A stretch of 54,704 nucleotides of DNA from Rhodospirillaceae bacterium (GCA_016845145.1 JAERTE010000025.1:1-54704); one strand, 5' to 3'; shown: positions 32,450-42,247, numbered from the stretch's first letter. The notes: generated by a model from the letters alone, not told the origin. Made by a program: numbers and translations.

Positions 32450-35400
32450 CCGTGGTTATTGATGCCGCACTCGCCCATGCGCGAACGGTGCTCGCCAGCC
32501 TGGTATTGATCTTGGTCTGCGGCGCCTATGCTTATGTGCAGATCCCCAAGGAAGCTGACCCCGATATCAATATCCCGATCATCTACGTTTCCATGGCCCA
32601 TGACGGTATTTCTCCGGAAGATGCCGAGCGATTGCTGATCCGCCCCATGGAGCAGGAACTGCGCACTATAGAAGGCGTCAAGGAAATGCGGGCAACAGGC
32701 TATGAAGGTGGCGCCAATGTGACGCTGGAATTCGAAGCCGGTTTCGATGCTGATGTGGCGCTGGACGACGTGCGTGAAAAGGTGGATCTGGCCAAACCGG
32801 AACTCCCCGCCGAGACCGACGAACCAGAAGTGCACGAGGTCAATTTCTCGCTATTTCCCGTGGTGCTGGTGACGCTTTCAGGGGAAGTGCCGGAACGCGC
32901 ACTGCTAAAACTGGGCCGCGACCTCAAAGACCGGATCGAGGCGTTGACCGAGATTTTGGAAGTTCAGATCGCAGGTGATCGCGACGAGCTGGTCGAGATA
33001 CTTATCGATCCCGTGAAAATCGAAAGCTACGGCCTATCCGTGGTCGACACCGTAAACGCGGTGCGCAACTCCAATCTGCTGGTCGCAGCCGGTGCGCAGG
33101 ATACCGGGCGCGGGCGGTTCACATTGAAAGTGCCAGGCTTGTTCGAAAATGTCCGTGATATTGTCAACATGCCGGTGAAAGTGGATGGCGACGCCGTGGT
33201 GACATTGGGCGACATCGGGTCCGTTCGGCGAAGCTTCAAGGACCCGACCAGTTTTGCGCGCGTTGACGGCAAGAGCGCATTGGCGCTGGAAGTATCCAAA
33301 CGTACCGGCGAGAACATCATCGACACCGTGGCGAAAGTCCGGGAGATGGTTTTGGCGGAGCGCGACACCTGGCCTGAAACACTCAAGCAATCCGTGGATG
33401 TAGCCTTCTCAAACGACCGCTCCGGTGAGATTCGCGACATGCTGAAAGACCTGCAGAACAACGTCATTGCCGCCGTTTTGTTGGTAATGATCGTCATTGT
33501 CTGGGCGCTCGGCGTGCGTTCGGCTGCCCTGGTGGGTATTGCCATTCCGGGTTCGTTCCTGACCGGTATTTTGGTGCTGGCCGCCGCAGGTTTGACAATC
33601 AACATCGTTGTACTTTTCGCACTGATCTTAGCGGTCGGAATGCTCGTCGACGGCGCTATCGTGGTCACCGAATACGCGGACCGTAAAATGGGGGAGGGCG
33701 AAAGCCCGAGCGTCTCATATGGGTTGGCGGCGAAACGCATGTCGTGGCCCATTATCGCATCAACGGCAACAACGCTGGCGGCCTTTCTGCCATTGATGTT
33801 CTGGCCCGGCGTGGTGGGTGAATTCATGAAATTCTTGCCATTGACGCTGATCGCAACCCTCGCAGCATCATTGACCATGGCGCTGATTTTCGTGCCCACA
33901 CTCGGTTCCACGGTTACCAAACGCCGTGTTTCCAACGCGGATCCCGCCGTAGCGCGTCAACTGACCAGTGCCGACGCCGGGCACGTCGATGACGTTCGTG
34001 GTTTCACCGGCACTTATCTGAAAGTGCTGTCCACTGCGCTCCGCCATCCGGTTAAAATCCTGTTTGCGGCCGTGATGTTGCTGGTGGGGGTGCAGGTCGC
34101 ATATGCACAGTTTGGTCGCGGCATAGAATTCTTCCCCGACGTCGAGCCCGAGCGGGTAAAACTACAAGTGAAAGCCCGGGGTAATCTTTCGGTTGTCGAA
34201 AAGGACAGCCTGATCCGCGAGGTCGAAGCGCGGGTCCTGGCTTTGGATGCCGAGCGCGACGAGTTCGCTACCGTCTACACCCGCACCGGCGCCGCAGAAC
34301 AATCCCAAGAAGCCGAAGATATTATCGGCAACATCGACCTGGAACTCGACAAATGGTGGCTCCGTCGAAAGGCCGCCCAGATCATTGCCGACCTGCAGGA
34401 ACGCACGCGCGATATTTCAGGAATCGTTGTCGATACCCGTGAGCAGGAGTCCGGCCCGCCCATCGGCAAGCCGGTGCAGATCCAACTCGCCACCCGTTAC
34501 CCCGAGCTTCTGGTACCGGCGGTGAATACGGTGCGCGACGGGTTGGAGAACCTAGGCGGGTTTCGCAATATCGAAGACGAACGTCCGTTACCGGGAATTG
34601 ACTGGGAAATGACCGTCGATCGAGCACAGGCGGCAAAGTTCGGGGCCGACGTCGATCTTATCGGACGTTCCGTACAAATGGTCACGACCGGCATCAAGTT
34701 GGGCGAATACCGCCCCGACGATACTGACGACGAGATCGAAATCCGCGTGCGTTACCCCAAGGCTTACCGCACCATTGGACAGCTCGATCACATTCGTGCC
34801 GAGACGCCATCGGGGGCCGTACCTATCGGTAATTTCGTTGAGCGGCAGGCGAAGCCGCGTATCGGCAAGATCAAACGTTCCGACTCGCGACGGGTGATGA
34901 CAGTCAAAGCCGATGTCGCACCCGGGTTGTTGGCCGACGACAAAACACGCCAGGTGCAAACCTGGATCAAGACGGCCGGTCTGGATGAGCGCATTGATGT
35001 TACCTTCAAGGGCGAGAGCGAGGAGCAGGACAAAGCCAAGGATTTCCTGGGCAAGGCTTTTGCCGTCGCATTGTTCATCATGGCCGTCATTTTAGTGACT
35101 CAATTCAACAGCTTCTACTCAGCGCTGTTGATCCTGACCGCCGTGATCATGTCAACCATCGGCGTGTTCATTGGGCTGTTGGTCACACACCAACCGTTCG
35201 GCATCGTTATGGGCGGGATCGGTGTGATTGCGCTGGCGGGCATTGTAGTCAACAACAACATCGTATTGATCGATACGTTTGATCGCTTGAAGGAAACCGA
35301 ACCGAACATCCGGACCGCAATATTAAAGACCGGCGCACAACGCCTGCGCCCCGTGCTGCTGACCACCGTAACCACGATGCTGGGCCTGATGCCCATGGTG

Positions 35401-35610
35401 TTGGGTGCCAACATCGATTTCTTTGAGCGCTCCGTGACCATTGGCGCGCCTGCCATGCAATGGTGGCGGCAGTTGGCGACGTCGATTGTCTTCGGGCTCG
35501 GATTTGCGACCGTGTTGACGCTCATCGTCACACCCTCGGCTCTCATGCTACGCGGCAACGTGCGGGCCTGGCTGGATCGTCGGCGCGCAGCGAAACTGGC
35601 ACCCGCCTAA
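32446..35610 (+). CDS. RND-family efflux transporter (inner-membrane pump)
   Basis: A 1054-residue RND pump of normal length with twelve helices in two halves and two large periplasmic loops. Family features include IPKEADPDINIPIIYV after the first helix, ISPEDAERLLIRPMEQELRTIEG in the porter domain, and two conserved helix IV/XI regions. In helix IV the proton-relay site reads LVDGAIVVTEYAD, that is, one aspartate followed by glycine, rather than the Asp-Asp pair of AcrB. This is also seen in heavy-metal-type pumps. No outer-membrane channel gene is linked. Substrate range cannot be told from the sequence. Confidence 0.93.
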   Translation: MTVVIDAALAHARTVLASLVLILVCGAYAYVQIPKEADPDINIPIIYVSMAHDGISPEDAERLLIRPMEQELRTIEGVKEMRATGYEGGANVTLEFEAGFDADVALDDVREKVDLAKPELPAETDEPEVHEVNFSLFPVVLVTLSGEVPERALLKLGRDLKDRIEALTEILEVQIAGDRDELVEILIDPVKIESYGLSVVDTVNAVRNSNLLVAAGAQDTGRGRFTLKVPGLFENVRDIVNMPVKVDGDAVVTLGDIGSVRRSFKDPTSFARVDGKSALALEVSKRTGENIIDTVAKVREMVLAERDTWPETLKQSVDVAFSNDRSGEIRDMLKDLQNNVIAAVLLVMIVIVWALGVRSAALVGIAIPGSFLTGILVLAAAGLTINIVVLFALILAVGMLVDGAIVVTEYADRKMGEGESPSVSYGLAAKRMSWPIIASTATTLAAFLPLMFWPGVVGEFMKFLPLTLIATLAASLTMALIFVPTLGSTVTKRRVSNADPAVARQLTSADAGHVDDVRGFTGTYLKVLSTALRHPVKILFAAVMLLVGVQVAYAQFGRGIEFFPDVEPERVKLQVKARGNLSVVEKDSLIREVEARVLALDAERDEFATVYTRTGAAEQSQEAEDIIGNIDLELDKWWLRRKAAQIIADLQERTRDISGIVVDTREQESGPPIGKPVQIQLATRYPELLVPAVNTVRDGLENLGGFRNIEDERPLPGIDWEMTVDRAQAAKFGADVDLIGRSVQMVTTGIKLGEYRPDDTDDEIEIRVRYPKAYRTIGQLDHIRAETPSGAVPIGNFVERQAKPRIGKIKRSDSRRVMTVKADVAPGLLADDKTRQVQTWIKTAGLDERIDVTFKGESEEQDKAKDFLGKAFAVALFIMAVILVTQFNSFYSALLILTAVIMSTIGVFIGLLVTHQPFGIVMGGIGVIALAGIVVNNNIVLIDTFDRLKETEPNIRTAILKTGAQRLRPVLLTTVTTMLGLMPMVLGANIDFFERSVTIGAPAMQWWRQLATSIVFGLGFATVLTLIVTPSALMLRGNVRAWLDRRRAAKLAPA

Positions 35611-35613
35611 GCG

Positions 35614-36123
35614 ATGCACAAAGTCGGGGATTGGATAGCGGTCGACGATCGTATGCAGCGCGATTACCGCTACCAGCTGCTAGCACCTGCTGGTACGGAT
35701 TTTGCGCCTGGGTTTGAGCCGTATTTCTCGCCGAAGGAAATGCTGGCGATGGGTGTGTTCGAGGGAAAGTATTGCAATGATTGCCGGGACGAACTGCCGC
35801 TCGACTGGTTTACGGAAGCCAAGACAAGCGAAACGCCGGACTCATCGCTGAACTATTTCCGAATCAAAAGCCGTCAGCCCTTAAGTGTTTGGCGTGACAA
35901 AGGCTGGATCATGGGACCCGATCCACGCGGATGGTTCCAATGGTATTGCCGCTATTATCTCGGCCGCCGCCTGCCCGAAATCGACGAAAAACAGATCAAA
36001 CGCTGGCGGGCCTACAAACGCCACGCCGCCCAAGTGCGCGCCAACTGCGATGCCGGTGATTGGACCTGCCGTCCGCGTCAACGCCAGGGGCTTTTGCAAT
36101 GGTCGTACGATCCCTTGATCTAA
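35614..36123 (+). CDS. Conserved protein of unknown function (W-rich, WYCRYYLGRR-type)
   Basis: A 169-residue protein without signal peptide or membrane helix. It is rich in Trp, Tyr, Arg and Cys and has a central block GPDPRGWFQWYCRYYLGRRLPEID then QIKRWRAYKRHAAQV. I recall this block from scattered bacterial and plant proteins without known function, but could not verify this. Two CxxC-like cysteines appear early (YCNDC). It begins three bases after the RND stop, so it belongs to the efflux operon, but nothing shows a role in transport. Its stop is shared with the convergent gene at 36120. Confidence 0.75.
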   Translation: MHKVGDWIAVDDRMQRDYRYQLLAPAGTDFAPGFEPYFSPKEMLAMGVFEGKYCNDCRDELPLDWFTEAKTSETPDSSLNYFRIKSRQPLSVWRDKGWIMGPDPRGWFQWYCRYYLGRRLPEIDEKQIKRWRAYKRHAAQVRANCDAGDWTCRPRQRQGLLQWSYDPLI

Positions 36124-37025
36124 TTGTTACGCGTTGGATTGAGCAATTTCCAATCGGCGAATTCGGGTTTGATGAAGCCAGCATGAACGAAAAGCTTGCG
36201 CACATATTGCGGGTCGGCAGCTTTTAGTCGGCCGATATAAGCGTTGATCGCAGCCAAAACATCAGGGCGCTGAGGAGAAACGGGGAAAACCCGGGGCGAC
36301 GCCAGTGCGATCTTGATGCCGGGCACGCGGGCCATTCCTTTGGCCCAGATCGAATTCTTGATTGATGTAAACTCGGAAATGGTGAAGTCGGCCCGGCGTG
36401 ATTTCAGCATGTTGTGATAGGCCTTGGACTTCGACACCTTAACCACACCTGCAAGCCCAAGGCCGTCCAACGTTTTCACATCGACGCGCCAGTTCTTCAC
36501 CATAATCGCTTTGAATCTTCTCAATTTTTCCAAGCTGTCGACGGCAAGCACGTCATTGCGGTCGGGCAGGGTGAATACGGCTTTTTCATAGTCTCCGATT
36601 TCCAGCACCGGTTGACTAAGCAAAGCCTTGGTGTCACCCACGACATTGGCCATGCCTTCGGGAAAGATGGTGGTCGCGGAAACATCGATTTTACCCGCCG
36701 AGACGGCACTCAGCCGCCGCCTGTGCGGATATTGATGGATCAATTTGATCGTGTCGGCGAGACGCGCTTCGAACAAAGCGTTGCAAAGTATAGAAAACTC
36801 CGTATTGGCACGCCCTTTACCTATCAACTCATTTGCGCCCGGCAAAAGGCATTGATCGCGCCGAATGATATCGGGTGCATCACTCGGCAGGCCGAACGCG
36901 CGGCGAAGCCCGGGATACATTTGTGGCGGCAATCCGGCACTCACCACCGTATCTGCGTCGGCTATCGAAGGCGAAACCGCTAACAAACCATACACAACAG
37001 CTGACAAGAAGATGGCTTTCATCAT
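36120..37025 (-). CDS. Periplasmic solute-binding-like protein of unknown ligand
   Basis: A 301-residue exported protein. Residues 1-23 form a signal peptide (positive start, hydrophobic core, ADA cut). The mature part has the alternating alpha/beta pattern of a periplasmic substrate-binding protein (SBP_bac_3-like), with a hinge-like crossing around KAVFTLPDRNDVLAVDSLEKLRRFKAIMVKNW. It lacks obvious transporter partners; neighbours are an efflux operon (convergent) and an enolase-superfamily gene (divergent). Such lone proteins can serve as sensors or partial ABC systems. Family assignment is by fold pattern only. Confidence 0.6.
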   Translation of the reverse strand: MMKAIFLSAVVYGLLAVSPSIADADTVVSAGLPPQMYPGLRRAFGLPSDAPDIIRRDQCLLPGANELIGKGRANTEFSILCNALFEARLADTIKLIHQYPHRRRLSAVSAGKIDVSATTIFPEGMANVVGDTKALLSQPVLEIGDYEKAVFTLPDRNDVLAVDSLEKLRRFKAIMVKNWRVDVKTLDGLGLAGVVKVSKSKAYHNMLKSRRADFTISEFTSIKNSIWAKGMARVPGIKIALASPRVFPVSPQRPDVLAAINAYIGRLKAADPQYVRKLFVHAGFIKPEFADWKLLNPTRNN

Positions 37026-37139
37026 CCTAAATTATCCATATATGCGATTTTTGGAAAGCATTGCGGAATTCCGGAAGAGTATTGATCCGCAGCCGCAGGC
37101 GAGGGACCTTGTATATATCGATCTCAGGAGCATCGCGCC

Positions 37140-38303
37140 ATGAAAATCAAATCCGTCGAAGCCCGTTGGCTACACGTGCCGATACCCAAAGACAAACAGC
37201 ACCGCAGCGACTTCGGCCTGCACACCTCATTCGATACCACATTGGTGCGGATCGAGACCGATACCGAGCTGGTCGGTTGGGGCGAAGCCAAGGCCGCCGT
37301 CGGGGGGTCGGGCACCTATGGCGCGTTGACCACCATCATCAATGAAGATTTGGCCCCGGTGGTTATAGGGCAAGACCCGCGTGATCCCGCCAGATTGTGG
37401 GAGGAAATGTACAACCGTTCGCGCGCTCACTATGCGCTCAGGCGCGGCCACGTGTTCCCCGACCTGGCCCGGCGCGGCATCACCATCTGCGGCATGAGCG
37501 GCATCGACATCGCGCTCTGGGATATCCTGGGCAAACACCTGGGCGTGCCGGTGTGGCAACTGTTGGGCGGGCGCACGCACGATTGGTTGCCGGCCTATGC
37601 GTCGGGCGGCTGGGCGCCGGCGGATGGTATCGGTGCCGAATTGCAGGGCTATATCGAAAAGGGCGCATTCAAGGCGGTGAAAATGCGGGTCGGCATCCAG
37701 GACGAAACTGTCAACAACTCCGCCGCCCGTGTGCGAGCGGCTCGCGACTCTCTCGGCCCGGACATTGCCATCATGGCCGACGCACACTGCACTTTCACGG
37801 CGCGCGACGCACTCCGGTTCGCGCGCAAGGTCGAAGACTGCGACCTCGCCTGGTTTGAGGAGCCTGTCTCTGCCGACGACCTGGAGGGCCAGGTCGAACT
37901 CCGTCGTGCCACTGACATTCCCATTGCGGCGGGCGAAAGCCTGTTCACGCGGTTTGACTTCCGTGACAACATCCAAGCCCGCGCCATCGATATCCTGCAA
38001 CCCGACCCCGCCATCTGCGGCGGCATCACCGAAACCGCGCGCATCGCGACACTGGCTTCGGCCCATCAGATTCGGCTCGCGCCGCATTTGTGGGGCGGCG
38101 CGATCATGTTCGCTGCCGGTTTCCATGTTTGCATCGCCGATCCTTCGGCGTTTATTCTGGAATACTCGCTCGGCCACAACCCGATGCAGCATGAGTTGGC
38201 CACCAATATGTTTCCGATTGTCGACGGCGGCATGGCGGCACCCGAAGCACCTGGGTTAGGGATTGAGATCAACGAGGGGTTCATCCGCCGGACATCGCGG
38301 TAA
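37140..38303 (+). CDS. Mandelate racemase/muconate lactonizing enzyme family protein (enolase superfamily)
   Basis: A 387-residue enolase-superfamily enzyme: an N-terminal capping domain (about 1-125) and a barrel. Catalytic features visible are the KxR pair (Lys181-Met-Arg183 in FKAVKMRVG), the metal acids Asp214 (IMADAHC), Glu240 (WFEEPV) and Glu266 (IAAGESLF), and the general-base His316 (LAPHLWGG). The D-H dyad and Mg ligands place it in the mandelate racemase subgroup, acting as sugar acid dehydratase or racemase. The ligand is not assignable. The ATG has AGGAG upstream. The PAS_5 gene follows 23 bases later. Confidence 0.85.
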   Translation: MKIKSVEARWLHVPIPKDKQHRSDFGLHTSFDTTLVRIETDTELVGWGEAKAAVGGSGTYGALTTIINEDLAPVVIGQDPRDPARLWEEMYNRSRAHYALRRGHVFPDLARRGITICGMSGIDIALWDILGKHLGVPVWQLLGGRTHDWLPAYASGGWAPADGIGAELQGYIEKGAFKAVKMRVGIQDETVNNSAARVRAARDSLGPDIAIMADAHCTFTARDALRFARKVEDCDLAWFEEPVSADDLEGQVELRRATDIPIAAGESLFTRFDFRDNIQARAIDILQPDPAICGGITETARIATLASAHQIRLAPHLWGGAIMFAAGFHVCIADPSAFILEYSLGHNPMQHELATNMFPIVDGGMAAPEAPGLGIEINEGFIRRTSR

Positions 38304-38326
38304 AATCACTGGAGATATGGGAAACA

Positions 38327-38818
38327 ATGGAACCACGGTTCAATCGCACCATATTGGAAACCGCGACAGTGTTGGAAGCGCCAGCGCCGGCTCAGTTATT
38401 CGCCTATTGGCAACAGAAGTGTGCCGGCCGCGCGCGGCCCAGATGGCTTGATTTCGAACTGATGGATCTGTGGGAGATTTCGCGCTTCATCGTCGTTAAG
38501 GATGTCATCCAACCCGAGCACGACTTTAGGTTCCGCTATTGGGGATCAGGCATGACGGATATCGTCGATATAGATGGTACCGGAAAACTGGCTAGTCAGT
38601 TATACACATCGGGCGCCTATGACCATGTGCTGAAGGCGTTCTGGCAGGCGGTCGACGACGGCACGCCCATCCGCGTCGCCGGTAACGCGACCATCAAGGG
38701 TAAAGAGCACCTTGCCTATGAAGCCATTCATCTACCACTCGATGGTGATGCCGGCAGTGTCACGCATCTGATCAGCGGTTATTCGTTCGTGCCGACATGC
38801 AGACCGGCAGGTATCTAA
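38327..38818 (+). CDS. PAS_5-type PAS domain protein
   Basis: A 163-residue single-domain protein. The sequence pattern of an aromatic-rich N-terminal helix, then WLDFELMDLWEISRFIVVKDV and FRFRYWGSGMTDIVDIDGTGK, matches the PAS_5 family common in Rhodospirillales, which often stands alone. It has no output domain, so it may act as a small sensory or protein-interaction module. It follows the enolase-superfamily gene by 23 bases in the same direction and may be co-transcribed. No ligand-binding residue can be assigned. Confidence 0.7.
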   Translation: MEPRFNRTILETATVLEAPAPAQLFAYWQQKCAGRARPRWLDFELMDLWEISRFIVVKDVIQPEHDFRFRYWGSGMTDIVDIDGTGKLASQLYTSGAYDHVLKAFWQAVDDGTPIRVAGNATIKGKEHLAYEAIHLPLDGDAGSVTHLISGYSFVPTCRPAGI

Positions 38819-38852
38819 ACTTCATCACATTTGAACATTCGATGAGAAGTGC

Positions 38853-40067
38853 TCACCCCATCGCCGCCTGCAAGTTCTCATCGAGCTTGTCCAAGAACTG
38901 CTGCGTTGTCATCCAGCCTTGTTCGGGGCCGATGAGCAGCGCCAGGTCCTTGGTCATGAAACCGGCCTCGACGGATTGGACGCAGACGCGCTCGAGCGTC
39001 TCGGCGAATTTGACCACGTCCGGCGTATCATCGAACTGGCCCCGATAGGATAGCGCGCGGGTCCAGGCGAAAATCGAGGCAATGGGGTTGGTCGAGGTCT
39101 CGCGGCCGTCCTGGTGTTGGCGGTAGTGGCGCGTCACGGTGCCGTGCGCGGCTTCTGCCTCCACGGTGCGGCCGTCGGGGGTCATCAGCACACTTGTCAT
39201 CAAGCCCAGCGAGCCGAAACCCTGCGCCACGGTGTCGGACTGCACGTCGCCGTCGTAGTTCTTGCACGCCCATACGAAACCGCCATCCCACTTCATGGCG
39301 CAGGCGACCATGTCGTCGATCAGGCGGTGCTGATAGGTGAGGCGTTTGTCGTCGAACTGCGCCTTGAACTCGTTCTCGAACACTTCCTCGAACAGGTCCT
39401 TAAAGCGGCCGTCATACTGCTTAAGGATGGTGTTCTTGGTCGACAGATACAGCGGCCAGCCCAGGCCCAGCGCATAATTCATGCAGGCACGGGCAAAGCC
39501 GCGGATGCTTTCATCCAGGTTATACATGCCCATGGCGACACCGGCCTCGGGTGCATCGTAAACCTCGCGCTCGATCACCTCGCCGCCGTCGGCGGGCTCG
39601 AAGCGCATGGTCAATTTACCGGCGCCCGGAAACAGGAAATCGGTGGCGCGGTACTGGTCGCCGAACGCGTGGCGGCCGATGACGATGGGCTGCGTCCAGC
39701 CCGGCACCAGGCGCGGCACGTTCTTGCAGATGATCGGCTGGCGGAACACCGTGCCGCCCAGAATGTTGCGGATGGTGCCGTTGGGCGAGCGCCACATCTG
39801 TTTCAGGTCGAATTCTTCGACGCGCTGCTCATCGGGCGTGATGGTGGCGCACTTGACGCCGACGCGGTGCTCCCGGATGGCGTTGGCGCTATCGATGGTC
39901 ACCTGATCGTCGGTGGCGTCACGGTTCTGCATGGAGAGGTCGAAATATTTCAGGTCCACGTCCAGGTACGGAGTAATCAGCTTGTCCTTGATGAACGCCC
40001 ACATGATTCGGGTCATCTCATCGCCATCCAGTTCGACGATGGGTTTGGCGACCTTAATTTTCTCCAT
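38853..40067 (-). CDS. icd: NADP-dependent isocitrate dehydrogenase (eukaryote-like type II)
   Basis: A 404-residue enzyme that oxidises and decarboxylates isocitrate to 2-oxoglutarate in the TCA cycle, reducing NADP. The N-terminus [17 protein letters not shown], the [13 protein letters not shown] segment and the substrate region [16 protein letters not shown] belong to the homodimeric NADP IDH type II found in alphaproteobacteria and mitochondria. The metal aspartates occur in [16 protein letters not shown]. Length is typical. The LOG gene lies 42 bases upstream on the same strand. Confidence 0.97.
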   Translation of the reverse strand: MEKIKVAKPIVELDGDEMTRIMWAFIKDKLITPYLDVDLKYFDLSMQNRDATDDQVTIDSANAIREHRVGVKCATITPDEQRVEEFDLKQMWRSPNGTIRNILGGTVFRQPIICKNVPRLVPGWTQPIVIGRHAFGDQYRATDFLFPGAGKLTMRFEPADGGEVIEREVYDAPEAGVAMGMYNLDESIRGFARACMNYALGLGWPLYLSTKNTILKQYDGRFKDLFEEVFENEFKAQFDDKRLTYQHRLIDDMVACAMKWDGGFVWACKNYDGDVQSDTVAQGFGSLGLMTSVLMTPDGRTVEAEAAHGTVTRHYRQHQDGRETSTNPIASIFAWTRALSYRGQFDDTPDVVKFAETLERVCVQSVEAGFMTKDLALLIGPEQGWMTTQQFLDKLDENLQAAMG

Positions 40068-40108
40068 GGTATCTCCGCGATTGTCTGAAAATTTGGGGGG
40101 GAAGAGAT

Positions 40109-40693
40109 TTAAAGATGACTGGTGAGAACGGCCTGATCGGGCTCCGGCGCATTCTCCAAGGCAGGGAAAATGGCCTCGACACTATCGACTACTGAGAACA
40201 ATTCCATCACTTTCTCATGCGCAAAACCGCCAGAGATCACGCTTTCAACCAGTGTCACGAAAGCGTCCCAGTAGCCATTAACGTTGACCAAGACGACGGG
40301 TTTGTCGTGCTGACGCAGTTGTTTCCAGGTGATGATCTCAAACGCTTCGTCCAGCGTACCAAGCCCGCCCGGCATGACGATGATAGCGTCGGACAACTCG
40401 AACATGCGGGCCTTGCGGGTGTGCATGCTTTCGGTGATGACCAGATCGCCCACTTGGGTATTGCCGACCTCCAGGTGCAGGAGGAAATCGGGTATGATGC
40501 CCGTCACCTGGCCACCGCCGTCAAACACGGCCTGGGCGACAATCCCCATGATACCGATGCGTCCGCCGCCATAAATCAGCCGGATGTCGCGCTCAGCCAT
40601 GGCTTTGCCGAGCGTCTCGGCGGTTTCCGCATAGGCCGGGTCTTCCCCGGCGCGGGAGCCGCAAAACACGCAAAGTGACGAAATATCTTTCAT
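40109..40693 (-). CDS. LOG-family nucleotide phosphoribohydrolase (TIGR00730 type)
   Basis: A 194-residue Rossmann-like protein of the LOG family. The signature [19 protein letters not shown] (about residues 108-126) holds the catalytic Arg/Glu region, and the N-terminus [11 protein letters not shown] with [10 protein letters not shown] forms the nucleotide pocket. Characterised members cleave cytokinin riboside monophosphates or purine nucleoside monophosphates at the N-glycosidic bond; in bacteria the physiological target is often unclear. It lies upstream of icd on the same strand and may share its transcript. Confidence 0.88.
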   Translation of the reverse strand: MKDISSLCVFCGSRAGEDPAYAETAETLGKAMAERDIRLIYGGGRIGIMGIVAQAVFDGGGQVTGIIPDFLLHLEVGNTQVGDLVITESMHTRKARMFELSDAIIVMPGGLGTLDEAFEIITWKQLRQHDKPVVLVNVNGYWDAFVTLVESVISGGFAHEKVMELFSVVDSVEAIFPALENAPEPDQAVLTSHL

Positions 40694-40822
40694 GGCGTTG
40701 TCTTCAACTTTCCGTGAGTGGGCGTCTGCAATGTATAAAGCCTGTTGTATGCGAATTTTCCGGTTGATTAAATCACCGAAAGGCCAATTTTTAATCTATC
40801 ACACTGAAACGGGAGGTCCTCC
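40694..40822. other. Divergent intergenic region, LOG gene / cytochrome genes
   Basis: The 129-base gap between the divergent LOG and cytochrome genes is AT-rich for this window. A GGGAGG ribosome binding site serves the cytochrome at 40810-40815. No promoter pair or operator could be picked out with confidence. Confidence 0.3.
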
Positions 40823-41287
40823 ATGAAAATGTTTACGGTCTTCAAAGCGCTGGCGGTCATCGGCATATTGTCGGCGACGCTCAGCAACACGCAAACAGCT
40901 CTGGCAGCCAGTGACGAAGATGCCATCAAGTTCCGCAAGACGGTCATGAAAGGCGTTGGCGGCACCATGGGCGGCCTCAAGATGGTCGTGCAAGGTAAAG
41001 CGGATATGGGAAATGCCGCTGCCCTCGCCAATACCATGGCGGCGTACGCAAGCATCACGGGCGGACTTTTCCCGGAAGGCTCTGACTTCGGTGACACCCG
41101 CGCCAAGGAAGAGATTTGGGCCAAACCGGCTGAATTCAAGGCCGCTGTGATGGCCTTTGAGAAAGCCGCGCAGAACCTCGCGAAAGTCGCGGCAAGCGGT
41201 GACGCCGGTGCGCTGAAAGGCGCGTTCGGCGGGCTCGGAAAATCCTGCGGCGGTTGCCATAAACCGTTCCGCAAGCCCAAAGGCTAA
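40823..41287 (+). CDS. Class II c-type cytochrome (cytochrome c' / c-556 type)
   Basis: A 154-residue exported monohaem cytochrome. Residues 1-29 are a signal peptide. The mature domain is a four-helix bundle with the haem motif CGGCH near the C-terminus (about 143-147), the class II arrangement. An N-terminal methionine, rather than an open site, may be the sixth ligand, as in c-556. It is followed after six bases by a diheme cytochrome gene, so both should be co-expressed and serve periplasmic electron transfer. A strong GGGAGG site precedes the ATG. Confidence 0.92.
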   Translation: MKMFTVFKALAVIGILSATLSNTQTALAASDEDAIKFRKTVMKGVGGTMGGLKMVVQGKADMGNAAALANTMAAYASITGGLFPEGSDFGDTRAKEEIWAKPAEFKAAVMAFEKAAQNLAKVAASGDAGALKGAFGGLGKSCGGCHKPFRKPKG

Positions 41288-41293
41288 GCCATC

Positions 41294-42190
41294 ATGACAG
41301 CGCTCCGGCATAGTCTTTTTCACGGTCTCGCCGGGGCGCTGCTTGTGGTTTCGGCCACGTCGGCGGTGATGGCGGCGGACGCCAAGCGCGGCGCCTACAT
41401 CTATACCGCCGCCGGATGCCAGGGGTGCCACACCACGCCCAAAGATGCCAAAGCCAAGGTGTTATTGGCCGGTGGACGCGCCCTGAAAACGCCGTTCGGC
41501 ACCTATTTCACGCCCAATATCACCCCCGACCCCGAAACCGGGATCGGCAAGTGGTCGCACGCGGACTTCAAGCGCGCGCTCCGCGACGGCAAGACACCCG
41601 CCGGAGAAAACTATTTCCCGGTGTTCCCGTACACCGCCTATACCAAGATGTCGGATGCCGACATAGCCGACCTATGGGCCTATTTACAAAGCGTACCGCC
41701 CGTAAAACGCGCCAATCTTCCGCACGATACCAAGTTCATATTCGGTTGGCGGATGATGATGTGGCCGTGGCGGATAATGAATTTCGAACCCGGCGCCATG
41801 AAGGCCGATGTGGCCAAAAGCGTCACTTGGAATCGCGGCGCCTATTTGGTCGAAGCGCTTAGCCACTGCGGTGAATGCCACACCCCGCGCGACCCGCTTG
41901 GTGGGTTGAAGGGTGATATGCATCTCGCGGGCACCGTGGATGGCCCCGACGGCGATCCCGTCCCCAATATCACGCCCGACAAGGAAACCGGTGTCGGCGA
42001 GTGGACGGAAGACGACTACGAATCGCTGTTTGGTCTCGGCATGCTGCCGGATGGCGATTTTATTGGCGGCGAAATGACCGAGGTTTATGAGAACACCGCT
42101 AAACTGTCCGATGCCGACAGACGCGCCATGACGGTTTATCTCATGTCGTTGCCAGCCATTCATAACCGGGTTTCCAAAGCCAAGCCGTGA
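41294..42190 (+). CDS. Diheme class I c-type cytochrome
   Basis: A 298-residue exported cytochrome with a signal peptide (about 1-28). Two haem sites are visible: CQGCH early (about residues 42-46) and CGECH in the second half (about 191-195). The sequences GTYFTPNITPDPETGIGKW and PNITPDKETGVGEW repeat in the two halves, the pattern of the gluconate/alcohol dehydrogenase cytochrome subunit family. It probably receives electrons from a periplasmic dehydrogenase or from the adjacent cytochrome c'. No dehydrogenase gene is next to it. Confidence 0.9.
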   Translation: MTALRHSLFHGLAGALLVVSATSAVMAADAKRGAYIYTAAGCQGCHTTPKDAKAKVLLAGGRALKTPFGTYFTPNITPDPETGIGKWSHADFKRALRDGKTPAGENYFPVFPYTAYTKMSDADIADLWAYLQSVPPVKRANLPHDTKFIFGWRMMMWPWRIMNFEPGAMKADVAKSVTWNRGAYLVEALSHCGECHTPRDPLGGLKGDMHLAGTVDGPDGDPVPNITPDKETGVGEWTEDDYESLFGLGMLPDGDFIGGEMTEVYENTAKLSDADRRAMTVYLMSLPAIHNRVSKAKP

Positions 42191-42247
42191 TTTTTGCTGC
42201 TTGTTCCGATGCTTCCTTGCTAGTATCGAAGGAATGTAGGGGAACGC

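Noticed and set aside
38819..38852. Imperfect hairpin between the PAS_5 and icd stops
   Set aside because: Arms ACTTCATC and GATGAGAAGT need a bulge and there is no U-run; too weak to call a terminator.
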